From Asterionellopsis glacialis (lineage: Eukaryota; Bacillariophyta; Plagiogrammaphyceae; Rhaphoneidales; Asterionellopsidaceae), in contig WKLE02001911.1 of the NCBI GenBank assembly GCA_014885115.2, forward strand, positions 1 through 33,300: a DNA stretch of 33,300 bases, read 5' to 3'. A program made the translations under genes and the position numbers. The notes beneath the pieces were generated by a model. That model was not told the origin of the DNA. It ran no database searches and was given only the letters and a program-made list of their open reading frames with translations. This document shows, one piece after another, positions 18,854 to 27,657 of the stretch. The first letter of the stretch is position 1; every line of letters begins with the position of its first letter.

Positions 18854-20093
18854 ATTGTGTTTCGTTTATTTGGTTCCTGATCTTGCCCGTCGATCTGCAG
18901 CAATAATGAGCAGTTTTCGCAAAACTCAGTCTTGAAATTTCGAAAATCTAGACTAACGAGTTTTTCTAGGAATAGACGCTTCTCAAAACTCAAGAGAAGA
19001 ATGTCGACGACGTAGTCGACACGATATGATCGAAATTACGCGCCTACAGGAGACAAGAAAACAGTAAAAAGTGTTCGGCTATGTATGAGTCGGTATGCAT
19101 GGTACGGTATCGTTTACGGTATGTTGTTGTATTGCAGGTTTTTCTGAAAGTTTTTTGAAGTCTTCGACAGGAACAGTTCAAAGTGGTGAAACGGGACTTC
19201 CCCTGAAACTTTGAAACCTGAACCCTCTTGAGGAATATGCATATTGTTGTATTTGGCTTTGGTCTCTAGCAGTCTGATAGCAGATCGACGAGTTTTTACT
19301 GGGCAATTCTTGAAGACCCGGAAAGCCATGAAAACTAGGACCTCCGGGGAGGTCGCGGATTATTATTGGATGTTCAGCAAGAAAGTCCTTAGTGTTTTGA
19401 AAATGATATTGACTATGGCTGGCTTGGTTACTATCTCTACAGAGAGCATGGAAATGAAAAACATGGTGGTTGCACACACAATAACAGTATGTCTATAGAG
19501 AGCATGAAAATGATTCAGACCTGCCAATCAAAAATAAGATTGACGTTTTTAGTCATCGTGCAGAAATGCCCCCCTTCGTTTGGACACTGTTTTCATTTGC
19601 TTTTATTTTCTTGTTCTCCATTTGCTCTGCATAGTATTTTGATAGCACATCCAATTGCAATTTCAACATTGGGGGGTCTATGGCAATCATTCTTCATAAC
19701 ATAATATGCATTCATGTTTTGAAAAAATCGAATCAAATGTTAATTGGATTTCGGCTAGAAATTTCGCACGATACTTTCGCACGTAGAATCCTAACATTGT
19801 GTAAGAGTCGCAGTGTTTCTTCCGTGACAGCGCCATGGGCAAGAGCAATATAGACGTAGTGATAAAATCCCACCTTTTCGGGAGACGTTGTGACCGGTAG
19901 GCGTACTTTTGTAAACTAGAACTTGCTCTCCTTTGTTTTATTCACCTCTGAATGTAAGTCTGGAACTACATCAATATGATCTCGTGGTTGCCACCTACGT
20001 CCAATGAAAATATATTGTACAAGGGAAACAAAACACTACGTGTAAGACGTATTCCTATACTCTAGAGAAAAAGGCATTGTGACAAAAGAAAAC
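18854..20093. other. Intergenic, 1.24 kb
   Basis: Lies upstream of the ankyrin gene and downstream of PIG-A, both minus strand. It contains clustered CGGTAT words (19090-19125), a 7-bp-arm hairpin at 19339-19354 (GACCTCC/GGAGGTC), and a near-direct repeat (19437-19459 and 19493-19515, 19 of 23 matching). Several open frames of 70-100 codons on both strands overlap one another and none looks protein-like enough to call. Confidence 0.5.
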
Positions 20094-21380
20094 TCACCAT
20101 TCAACAGTGGCCGCCCAAAAATGAATTAAGAGTGCCAATATAGAAGCAACCCAACCAGCAATACCACCTATACTTGAATAACATTCCATCCTTTGTAGAA
20201 AAGTCTTTGGGTTGTGTTGTTGTTCGGCAAGTACCTTGTTGTATACAGCAGTAGTTTCCTTGGCAACTTTAGACCATGAATACATCTTTTTCACACGATT
20301 ATGAATTTCCCATGGATCTACAGGATTTTGTTCTTGCCGATCAATGGCAATTTTTAAATTTTGGACCAACGATGGAACATTCGGTTCGGATAAAAGCATA
20401 ACATCAGGTGTTGGTAGGACTTCTGGTACACCCCCTACATTGGTCGATACTACCAAAAGACCACACGAGGCTGCCTCTAACAGAGCAATGCAAAATGATT
20501 CTGTCAAACTACAATTGAGAAACACATGTCCCGTGGCCAAGACATTTCGCACATTTTTGTGTGGCACGGCACCTAAAAATTCAACTCGTTCTTGCAATCG
20601 TTCACGTTCGACCATTTCTTCCAATGCCAGTCGTTTGGCACCATCGCCACCTAAAATAAAGTCCACTTGTGGCAATTGTTTGCAAATGACAGGTATAATT
20701 CCAACTAACAAATCCACGCCCTTTCGATATACCAATCGAGATACGACAACTACCTTTATACGACCATTCGTTGTTCGTTTGGAGGGATCAGGTGTAAATT
20801 TAGATGGATCCACTGCATTCGGGATCACGTAGGTCCTAGATAAGGCATTGTCAATACGAGCACGTAATACTAAATTATCTCGACATGTGTATGAGACACA
20901 TATGATAGCATTGGTAGTCGATAGAGTTGTTTGGAGTACTCGATTTAAGACGAGTGATGCAACATCATCAAATCCAAATAAGGAATGATCTGTGTAGACA
21001 GTGGGGATTCCCAAGGTGGAGGCATAGACTAAACTTTCATTCCCCATGGTAGATGTAGCTTGATGGGCATGTACGACATTAATTTGTTCACGGATCCATA
21101 TCCACCGTAACAAAGGTAAGGTTGCTGTAAAACTAGGCAACGCATCTTGGTCTACCATGGGAACAATAGGACAATAATATACCTTGAGTGGACCAGGTAA
21201 ATATCGTACACCCTTTCGATCACCATAGGCATGTGTTATAACAATTACTTTATGGCCCTGACGAATTAATAATTGAGCCAAGGACCAAATATGCATTTCA
21301 ACTCCACCAAGACGTGGATAGAAAAAGTCACATACCAGTGCAATGCGTAATTTGGGTTCTTGTTGTGAAACGTTCGCCAT
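20094..21380 (-). CDS. PIGA: PIG-A, GPI N-acetylglucosaminyltransferase subunit A
   Basis: A 428-residue GT4-family glycosyltransferase, the catalytic subunit (PIG-A/Gpi3) that transfers GlcNAc from UDP-GlcNAc to phosphatidylinositol on the cytosolic ER face, the first step of GPI-anchor synthesis. The N-terminal block (VCDFFYPRLGGVEMHIWSLA) and the VHAHQATSTMGNE and YTDHSLFGFDD segments are diagnostic of PIG-A. The donor site has the exact E-x7-E motif, Glu294 to Glu302 (ESFCIALLE), followed by TNVGGVPEVLP. A single C-terminal transmembrane helix (about 405-425) with a very short tail fits the family, though the tail is shorter than in human PIG-A (484 residues). No intron. Confidence 0.93.
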   Translation of the reverse strand: MANVSQQEPKLRIALVCDFFYPRLGGVEMHIWSLAQLLIRQGHKVIVITHAYGDRKGVRYLPGPLKVYYCPIVPMVDQDALPSFTATLPLLRWIWIREQINVVHAHQATSTMGNESLVYASTLGIPTVYTDHSLFGFDDVASLVLNRVLQTTLSTTNAIICVSYTCRDNLVLRARIDNALSRTYVIPNAVDPSKFTPDPSKRTTNGRIKVVVVSRLVYRKGVDLLVGIIPVICKQLPQVDFILGGDGAKRLALEEMVERERLQERVEFLGAVPHKNVRNVLATGHVFLNCSLTESFCIALLEAASCGLLVVSTNVGGVPEVLPTPDVMLLSEPNVPSLVQNLKIAIDRQEQNPVDPWEIHNRVKKMYSWSKVAKETTAVYNKVLAEQQHNPKTFLQRMECYSSIGGIAGWVASILALLIHFWAATVEW

Positions 21381-22542
21381 TTTTTTTTAATGTTGTGTAA
21401 TAAAAAATGATAATATAGGTAAACTATCTCAAAATCTCAATGGCCACTTTTTTCAAAAACTGCTTAGAACCTTGTAAAAGATTTCTGTATGGTATTGTCA
21501 GATGAAACAGTTTGCCAAATATGTCAACACTCGCAATTTCGCTCAACGCAATTTAGTAAGTACGGACAACCGTTTGTCTTTTTCAGGCTTTCATTGTTGC
21601 GCAAAAAGTGTAGACTTTACCATAGACATTTATGCTTTATGTCTTCTTTTCCTTGCTGCTTAAAGGTGTTCTCCTTGTGTGTTTGTCTAAAACTACTGCT
21701 GCTTTTGTTCAGTTACGACGGCTATGTTGTCATTGGCTGTCGGTAAACGATTTTGTGTCGGAAAAACTATGGTCACCACTCCCTCTCGATCTCGACTTGT
21801 CATCTCTAACGCTAACCTGTAAGATCCATCATCGAACGAGCAAAAAGACAGAGTGACAAGGGTCTGTCTGGCTGTCAATTACAATCACTCAAGTAAACGC
21901 CGTACGTTCGTTTTGAGATTGTCCTGTCCCAATGCTGCGGCTGCAGGATCTTTGGGATCCACAAGCAAGCAGGCAAGTTTTGTACGAAAGATATCTCCCG
22001 CCGTATCAAGAACCCCCATCCATATCCAATGAAATCTCTTGATTTTGATGTTTCGTAACCTATGCATCATCAGTGATACCAGGTTCCGCATACAGTCTGT
22101 CCTCTATCCATTCTCTGTGCATTTTCTGTTTCGACAGACACACAGGGACAGGATTCTTTCTTGGCCGCTCGTCTTGCTTCTTTCGTAGAGTACTACACAA
22201 TTCTAGTACTAAGAACAGGACAGATGGTACTTTTCTGGGTTTTAGAGGTCTTTGTGCCATCTCGCTGAATGTGTGATAGATTGATTAGGCGGGAGGGACT
22301 TTCTTGAATTCCTACACGCCATTCATACCTGGGGTACACAGAAGACGTTCATTGGTGGCTTGTCTAGGTTTCCACTACTAGTGCAAACACGTGCGAGAAA
22401 AAATAACAAGGGCCTTGACCGCAGGAATCCCACCAGCATTGCACCTCTCTCTTGGCGTTTGTCTCTCTCGCTCTCTCTCCATCTCTCTCTCTCTCTCTCT
22501 CGCTCTCTCCTTCACACACATCTCTCTCACCTTTGAAACGGT
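21381..22542. promoter_or_regulatory. Divergent region PIG-A / G3BP-like
   Basis: A 1.16-kb spacer between divergent starts. The right part is a pyrimidine-rich leader of the G3BP-like gene with a TC microsatellite (22482-22501). Two overlapping minus-strand open frames, 22260-22060 and 22091-21885, in different frames look somewhat protein-like and could be a small or broken gene. They are treated as a finding, not called. Confidence 0.45.
22482..22501. repeat. TC dinucleotide microsatellite
   Basis: Ten uninterrupted TC units inside a wider CT-rich tract (about 22445-22530) just upstream of the G3BP-like start codon at 22543. The tract is probably in the 5' UTR or core promoter. Confidence 0.85.
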
Positions 22543-24249
22543 GTGATGAGCACGACACCACCGTCGAGCAACAATAGTGCTGGTGGAGCACCTACTCCAC
22601 CACCACCCTCGGGTGGTGGCACAGGTGGTCCATCACCATTGGCAATCGGTAAATCGTTTTTGAAAACATATTATCAAATTTTAACTACAAAACCCGAACA
22701 AATCAACAAGTTTTATAAAGCTGAATCTGTCTTATCTCACGGTGATGGTAGTAACCCAGCGTACCCTCAAACGTTGGCAACCTTTACTGCGGCAGCCGGA
22801 AGTGAAACCAAAACTGCAGTCAAGGATCGTATTTTAGGTGATGATTATCATGTAGAATTAGAAAATGGTGCGATTGATGCCCAAGAAAGTGTAGGGGGTG
22901 GTATCTTATTGTTAGTTACGGGACACATGGTCTCTCCGTCTCAAGCCTCGAAACGTACCTTTTGCCATACCTTTTTCTTGAACCCTGTATTGGATGCGTC
23001 CGGTAAGAAACGTAATTACTATGTGCACAATGATGTCTTGCGATTCCTGCGTGAGGTCCCTACAACCTCCATTGGAGTGGAAGCTACCACGGATGGTGCA
23101 GAAGATACAGTCACCGCTGCTACGGACGTTACAGATGTAGTTGCACCAGTCGTTGTGGAAGATGATGCTGTTATGACGGAAACTGCGACGGACGTTGTTG
23201 ATGCTCCTCCGGTTGTTGTGGAAGATGGCGTCAAGGAGGATGTAGTAGCTGATGATGAGGAAGAAGTCAAGGAGGAAGTTGCCGTGGAGGAAACCAAGGA
23301 AGACGAAGCTGTAGAGGAAACCAAGGAGGACGAGGAGGTGGCGGAGGAAACCCCAGCTGTAGAAGAAACAAAGGAAGAAGTTGCCGTGGAAGAGGAAACC
23401 AAGCAACAACCTTCGGTCACTGTAGCAGTTGAGGAAACCAAGGAAGAAAAGACATCATCACCAAAGGATTCCAGTAAGAGTAGTAAGAAGGATCGCTCCA
23501 GGCGACGCAAGTCTAAATCACGCTCCTCCTCACCTACCGACAAAAAGGCTCCACCTAAATCCAAACCTCAACCAGGATCTTGGGCGGCCATGGTCGTGAG
23601 TGGAGGTGGAAGTAGTAATTCTGTTCCTCCTCCAGCTGCACCTCAGCAACCTTCCAAAAAGGTGACAGAGGAATCCAAAAAGGTGGAGAAGGAATCAACA
23701 GAAAAAGAAACAACAACCACAACATCAACTAAAAAACAGGACCACCATCAACAACAACAACAACAACAACAACAGCAACAACCTCCAAAGCAACAACAGC
23801 ATCAGCACAAACACAAACGTGATCCTGACTGTACTCTTGTCATTAAGAATATTACGGAGAGTACAAAGGAAGCTGATGTACGTACCATGTTTGAACCCTA
23901 CTCAAAGACTACCAGCACTAGAATTTTAGGTATTACGGTATCTGGACATCGTGGTTTGGCCTTTGTCGATTATGATTCACCTGCACCAGTCATGGCAGCA
24001 TTAGAAGCACAATCGAAGGAACGATTCAAATTATTGGGAAGAAATTTGGATGTCGAACAAAAGTCGGCTGAACGTCAACGTCAAGCGGCCAGGTCCAATT
24101 CAAGAGGACCCTACCGTGGTGGTGGCGGTGGTCGTGGAGGTCAATCTAACCAATCTCGTAATCGCGGACCAGGAGGATCTGGAGGACGAGGTGGTGGAGG
24201 AGGAAGGGGTGGCCGCGGTGGAGGCGGTAGTGGAGGAGGAGGCCGTTGA
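22543..24249 (+). CDS. G3BP-like protein (NTF2, RRM, RGG)
   Basis: A 568-residue single-exon gene with the domain order of G3BP/Rasputin, RNA-binding proteins that nucleate stress granules in animals and plants. An NTF2-like domain occupies about 30-171 (IGKSFLKTYYQIL ... VHNDVLRFLRE). An acidic middle follows (about 185-305) with EETKE-type short repeats, then a Ser/Arg/Lys-rich patch (about 310-345) and a polyglutamine run of 11. An RRM is at about 429-506 (TLVIKNI as RNP2, HRGLAFVDYD as RNP1) and a Gly/Arg-rich RGG tail at about 523-568. The acidic and RGG parts are typical of the family. The Pro-rich N-terminal leader (PTPPPPSGG) before NTF2 is longer than in animal G3BP. Confidence 0.88.
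   Translation: MMSTTPPSSNNSAGGAPTPPPPSGGGTGGPSPLAIGKSFLKTYYQILTTKPEQINKFYKAESVLSHGDGSNPAYPQTLATFTAAAGSETKTAVKDRILGDDYHVELENGAIDAQESVGGGILLLVTGHMVSPSQASKRTFCHTFFLNPVLDASGKKRNYYVHNDVLRFLREVPTTSIGVEATTDGAEDTVTAATDVTDVVAPVVVEDDAVMTETATDVVDAPPVVVEDGVKEDVVADDEEEVKEEVAVEETKEDEAVEETKEDEEVAEETPAVEETKEEVAVEEETKQQPSVTVAVEETKEEKTSSPKDSSKSSKKDRSRRRKSKSRSSSPTDKKAPPKSKPQPGSWAAMVVSGGGSSNSVPPPAAPQQPSKKVTEESKKVEKESTEKETTTTTSTKKQDHHQQQQQQQQQQQPPKQQQHQHKHKRDPDCTLVIKNITESTKEADVRTMFEPYSKTTSTRILGITVSGHRGLAFVDYDSPAPVMAALEAQSKERFKLLGRNLDVEQKSAERQRQAARSNSRGPYRGGGGGRGGQSNQSRNRGPGGSGGRGGGGGRGGRGGGGSGGGGR
23749..23781 (+). repeat. In-frame CAA/CAG repeat (polyGln)
   Basis: Eleven glutamine codons, ten CAA and one CAG, followed by PPK and a second Gln/His-rich patch. 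The run lies in the disordered linker before the RRM and is likely to vary in length between strains. Confidence 0.9.
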
Positions 24250-24731
24250 AGTTTTTAAAAAATTAAAAAAAAAAGATTGAACCATGAGAAAACAAGAAAG
24301 AAAATGAAAGAAATTAAAAAAAACTGATGGAGATGGAATGGTTTACTGGTATGAATGAATAAGTTGTGAAGTTATGGAATGGTACAATATTTTTGTCCTC
24401 TTTTTCTTTTTCTAAAAAATAGAGTCCAGGTGTGACTAACCTTTGTGACACTTGAACTTAATGATTTAACAATGGAAAAAGGAATAGAATAATTCAAAAA
24501 AATGGAAGAAGAAAAAATCACACAGTTTGCTAAGAAGCAGTAAAGTAAAAAATAGAGGCTTTCAAGAAATATTATATATGCTATGTAAATGTTTTCATAT
24601 TACTTCTGTGTATTATTATTGTTAGTTTATCTTGTGTTTGTAAGGGTAGATCTCCTTCATTTGATTTATTTTGTTTGTTTTGCTTTTATGTAGTCATATG
24701 CAATACTGTTTTGTCACTCAAATATCTTTTA
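24250..24731. other. Convergent 3' region
   Basis: A 482-nt AT-rich spacer between the stops of the G3BP-like gene (plus) and the DUF1517 gene (minus). A-rich runs follow the G3BP-like stop. No gene was seen. Confidence 0.5.
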
Positions 24732-26467
24732 CTAAATTGGACGAAGACCAGGATAATCGGCTGCAATATCTCTTGCATCAAGAGTATCTGTACGTTCTTC
24801 GGGTGTCCACAAAATTTCTGCACTCTGGAGACAGTTATCAACCTTTGCATCGGATGCAATTTGACGAAGAGCTACGAGGGTTCCCAAACAAAATTGAAAC
24901 AGATGTGTGCAACGTGAGAGGATATTAGGTTCAATAAACAGCTTTTAGTTTTCCTGGTAAAACTGAATAAAAATAACTTACCATTTTCTACATCTGCAGT
25001 AGAACGAATTGTAGGTATTTTGGTGCTGTCACCTTCGATTGCAAGAATAATAGTAATAACTGCCATTGTTGCCTGAGGGGAAACAGAATCCGACTGTGGT
25101 AGTTGCTTGCGGTCTGCCCCAGTGTAATCTACACCACCGTACACTGATTTTGTTTCCCGTTCAAACTTTCCTCGTTCTTGAACTGACATGTTGTTGAATT
25201 GACGCTGTGCTTGGTTTCTGTTATTATGATGTTTATAACTACTCGATGCAGATACAATAGATGATTTGCGACGTAAAAGTTCAAGGGCGACTACAATCAG
25301 AGCAGAGTTGGAGGACGCACAGAAAGGACAGAAAATCAGCACAAATAAAGTGTAAGCTAGGTGAATGGGTATTGAGTTTGAAGCGTGTAAAGAGGTACGA
25401 ATGTTACCGCATTACTTACCTTGACTGGTGAGGTTCTGCAGTCCGACACGGCTGTCTGTTTTAGCGGTGTAGGCCAATCTATCAAGTACACTCAATATCG
25501 AATTTGGATCATCCCGCTTAGGAACTTCCATCGCCACACTAACTTGAGCTACTGATACACCGGGACCCAAAGCACTGCTGACATCTCCCCAGGTATCTTC
25601 TGTAGGTGTAAAGTTTCGAAAGGCATTCGCTACCGCGAAAGCCATACCACCAAACACAAGAAATGATAGTAATCCTGGTCCTCTTGACTGGACAATGACA
25701 CCCGGTGAAGAATAATAGTATGATGGACGCCAAAATGGCAAGGGGTTGACATAAATGCTAGGACTTGGACGACTATAGTACGATCCTGTATTGTATCCAC
25801 GAGAGTATCCACGATTATAGCTACTGCTACTGCCATAGTTGCTTCTAACACGAGGTGCGGATTGGCTTTTCGAGGAAAAAGAGCCACCCATGCGTCCTCC
25901 ACTTGGGACTGCCATGGCTGGTAGAGGATTGAATACAAGTGATAAGGCTAAAATTGCTGTCATGATTAAAGCCACATGATTCTTGGCAACCACCTTAAGA
26001 AATTTACGTAGGTTTTGACTAACTATAGCTATAGCATTTGTTGCTTTGGTTGGCTCTTGAACAATTATAGGTTGCAGATTTTCGGTTGCTTGGATTTCAG
26101 GTTGTGAATCAATCGGTGTGGTTTTCTCTTGTGCATTCATATCAGCTGGTTCGTTATCTTCGGGTTCATCGTAAACAACTTTTTCAACAATTTTAGTCTT
26201 TGGTTGTTCATGAGGTACACCAGGATGAGGTGCAGGTTCAAAGTATAAGGAAGTTTCAAAGGAAGACTGTTTCTTTGGCTTCATCTTCCGCATGACGGTC
26301 GATCTTGCCAACATGCCAGGCGATGCGAAGCCTCTCCTTGGGACAGCGGTGGAGAATGCATTTACTTGTGGTGTTGAAGTAGTGGCTGAATACCATACTA
26401 AAAGAAAGAACAGCATCCGGTTTGATGGTGCATTAATGATTCGACGAGTTGTGGAAGTCATTTTCAA
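24732..26467 (-). CDS. DUF1517 family plastid protein
   Basis: Three exons on the minus strand, 26467-25420, 25290-24982 and 24871-24732, both joins in phase 1, giving 498 residues. The N-terminus has a signal peptide (about 18-37) ending VNA-Phe, with a Phe at +1 as diatom plastid presequences prefer, then a basic transit stretch. A second hydrophobic segment (about 165-180) ends PAMA and is followed by SGGRMGGSF, typical of DUF1517. Next come a Tyr/Ser/Arg-rich stretch (196-258) and another membrane helix (265-283). Exons 2 and 3 supply the conserved C-terminal part: VALELLRR, ERGKFERET, VITIILAIEGDSTKIP, ILWTPEE, ending YPGLRPI. DUF1517 proteins occur in cyanobacteria and plastids and their function is unknown. 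Thylakoid or envelope membrane location is inferred. Confidence 0.85.
24872..24981 (-). other. Intron 2 of the DUF1517 gene
   Basis: A 110-nt intron with donor GTAAGTTA and acceptor CCTCGTAG. Joining gives ADVEN-ALRQIASD, matching the spacing to the WTPEE block. Confidence 0.82.
25291..25419 (-). other. Intron 1 of the DUF1517 gene
   Basis: A 129-nt intron with donor GTAAGTAA and acceptor GATTGTAG. Joining gives GLQNLTSQ-VALELLRRK, collinear with the DUF1517 domain. Confidence 0.85.
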
Positions 26468-27657
26468 TGCTTAGAATGGTAATAAGAAAAAGAAGAATGA
26501 GAAGGCTTGTCAGGCAAAGCGTCACCTCGTGTGATGGGATGATGCCTCGATTTCCCTGTTGTTGTTTTTCTTTTCTGTGTGTTGAAAAAGGACGCGGTCC
26601 CCGTAACGAAGGTGATGTTTGACGTCGTTCCAGTCGTGTGGAAAGTGACAAGATTTTTCTTGTTCTCCGGTCAGATGCTTTTTTTCGGGCTCCTAAACGA
26701 ATCACCAGTGTTCAACGTGAGAATATGATTGGTTATTTCTACACAAAAGACACGTGGCGAATATAGCAGTTTTCAGTACAGTTCATTAGTCCTAACGCTA
26801 AGCAAGAAATACGGTGTATTATCTTGAGATCTTCTTCGAAACTCTTTAATTTTGAAAAGGACTAATTCGCACAAGTTGTAGTATCTTCTTTATTCATTTA
26901 CACTGACGTAGGAATTGTACTTGTTGTGCATGAACACGCATGTGCGCGTGTATCGGTAACAGATGCGTGCCCTTGGGAACATTGTTGGTCGGCAAAAGTC
27001 ATTCCCATATCTTTTTCGTACCAGGAGATTGCACGCATCGACACCAAGCATCATCAGCCCCGTGGGCATTTTTCTTGTGACACAGCCGGCAGTTTTGAAG
27101 CACACACAGCCAGCTGAATCTGCAGCAGCCCGAACCCTTCCATCGTCCCCGTCTACAGCCATAGTGGTGCCGTTGCTATTCTATCCCACAAACAATTGAG
27201 TGACAACACGAGCAGTCAGCACCAACAAGACTTGAAGTAAAGAGCAAGAGTTAGTTAGTTGCGTCTCCCAGTTTACCATCGGTGTTTCGAGACTTCCAAG
27301 CTCACGCTACAGATCATCACATTCCGGTTAGAGGAGAAGACTCTGCAAGAAATTCGGAGGAAATTGACGTATTGCGCAGTTACCCAGACTCGAAAGACAG
27401 ACAGCAGACGGCGGGAGGCATTGCACTTGGCCAAAGAATAATTTTTGGATTCCCTTTTTGAGATTATCGACAAGGCAAGATTCAGATTCCAAAAAGAAAC
27501 GAATTGCTAGGTGAAGTCAGCTGTATTGTTAACAAAGACACAAACAGCAACGTTTCAGATACGCTCATAGTAACGTTATTTATATTATTAGCAAAAATCA
27601 AACCTGATACTCTCTTTAGGATACACAACAAAAGAATTAGGAAAAACTACTGTTGCC
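26468..27657. promoter_or_regulatory. Divergent region DUF1517 / RBBP6-like
   Basis: A 1.19-kb spacer between divergent starts. Overlapping open frames on both strands (26890-27199) and one at 26433-26705 are in the wrong frame for, or unlike, any protein I know. A GTGCGCGTG/CACGCATG palindrome-like stretch lies near 26935-26950. A GACGTC core is at 26622-26627. No other element was recognised. Confidence 0.45.

Noticed and set aside
19114..19477. Overlapping frames of 71, 84 and 99 codons on both strands
   Set aside because: They overlap each other, show no recognisable motif, and sit between two clear genes in a spacer with small hairpins and short repeats.
26433..26705. 90-codon minus-strand frame over the DUF1517 start
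   Set aside because: Out of frame with the DUF1517 coding sequence; best explained as its 5' leader.
26890..27199. Frames on both strands upstream of the RBBP6-like gene
   Set aside because: Mutually overlapping, Cys/His/Arg-rich by composition only, and without family resemblance.
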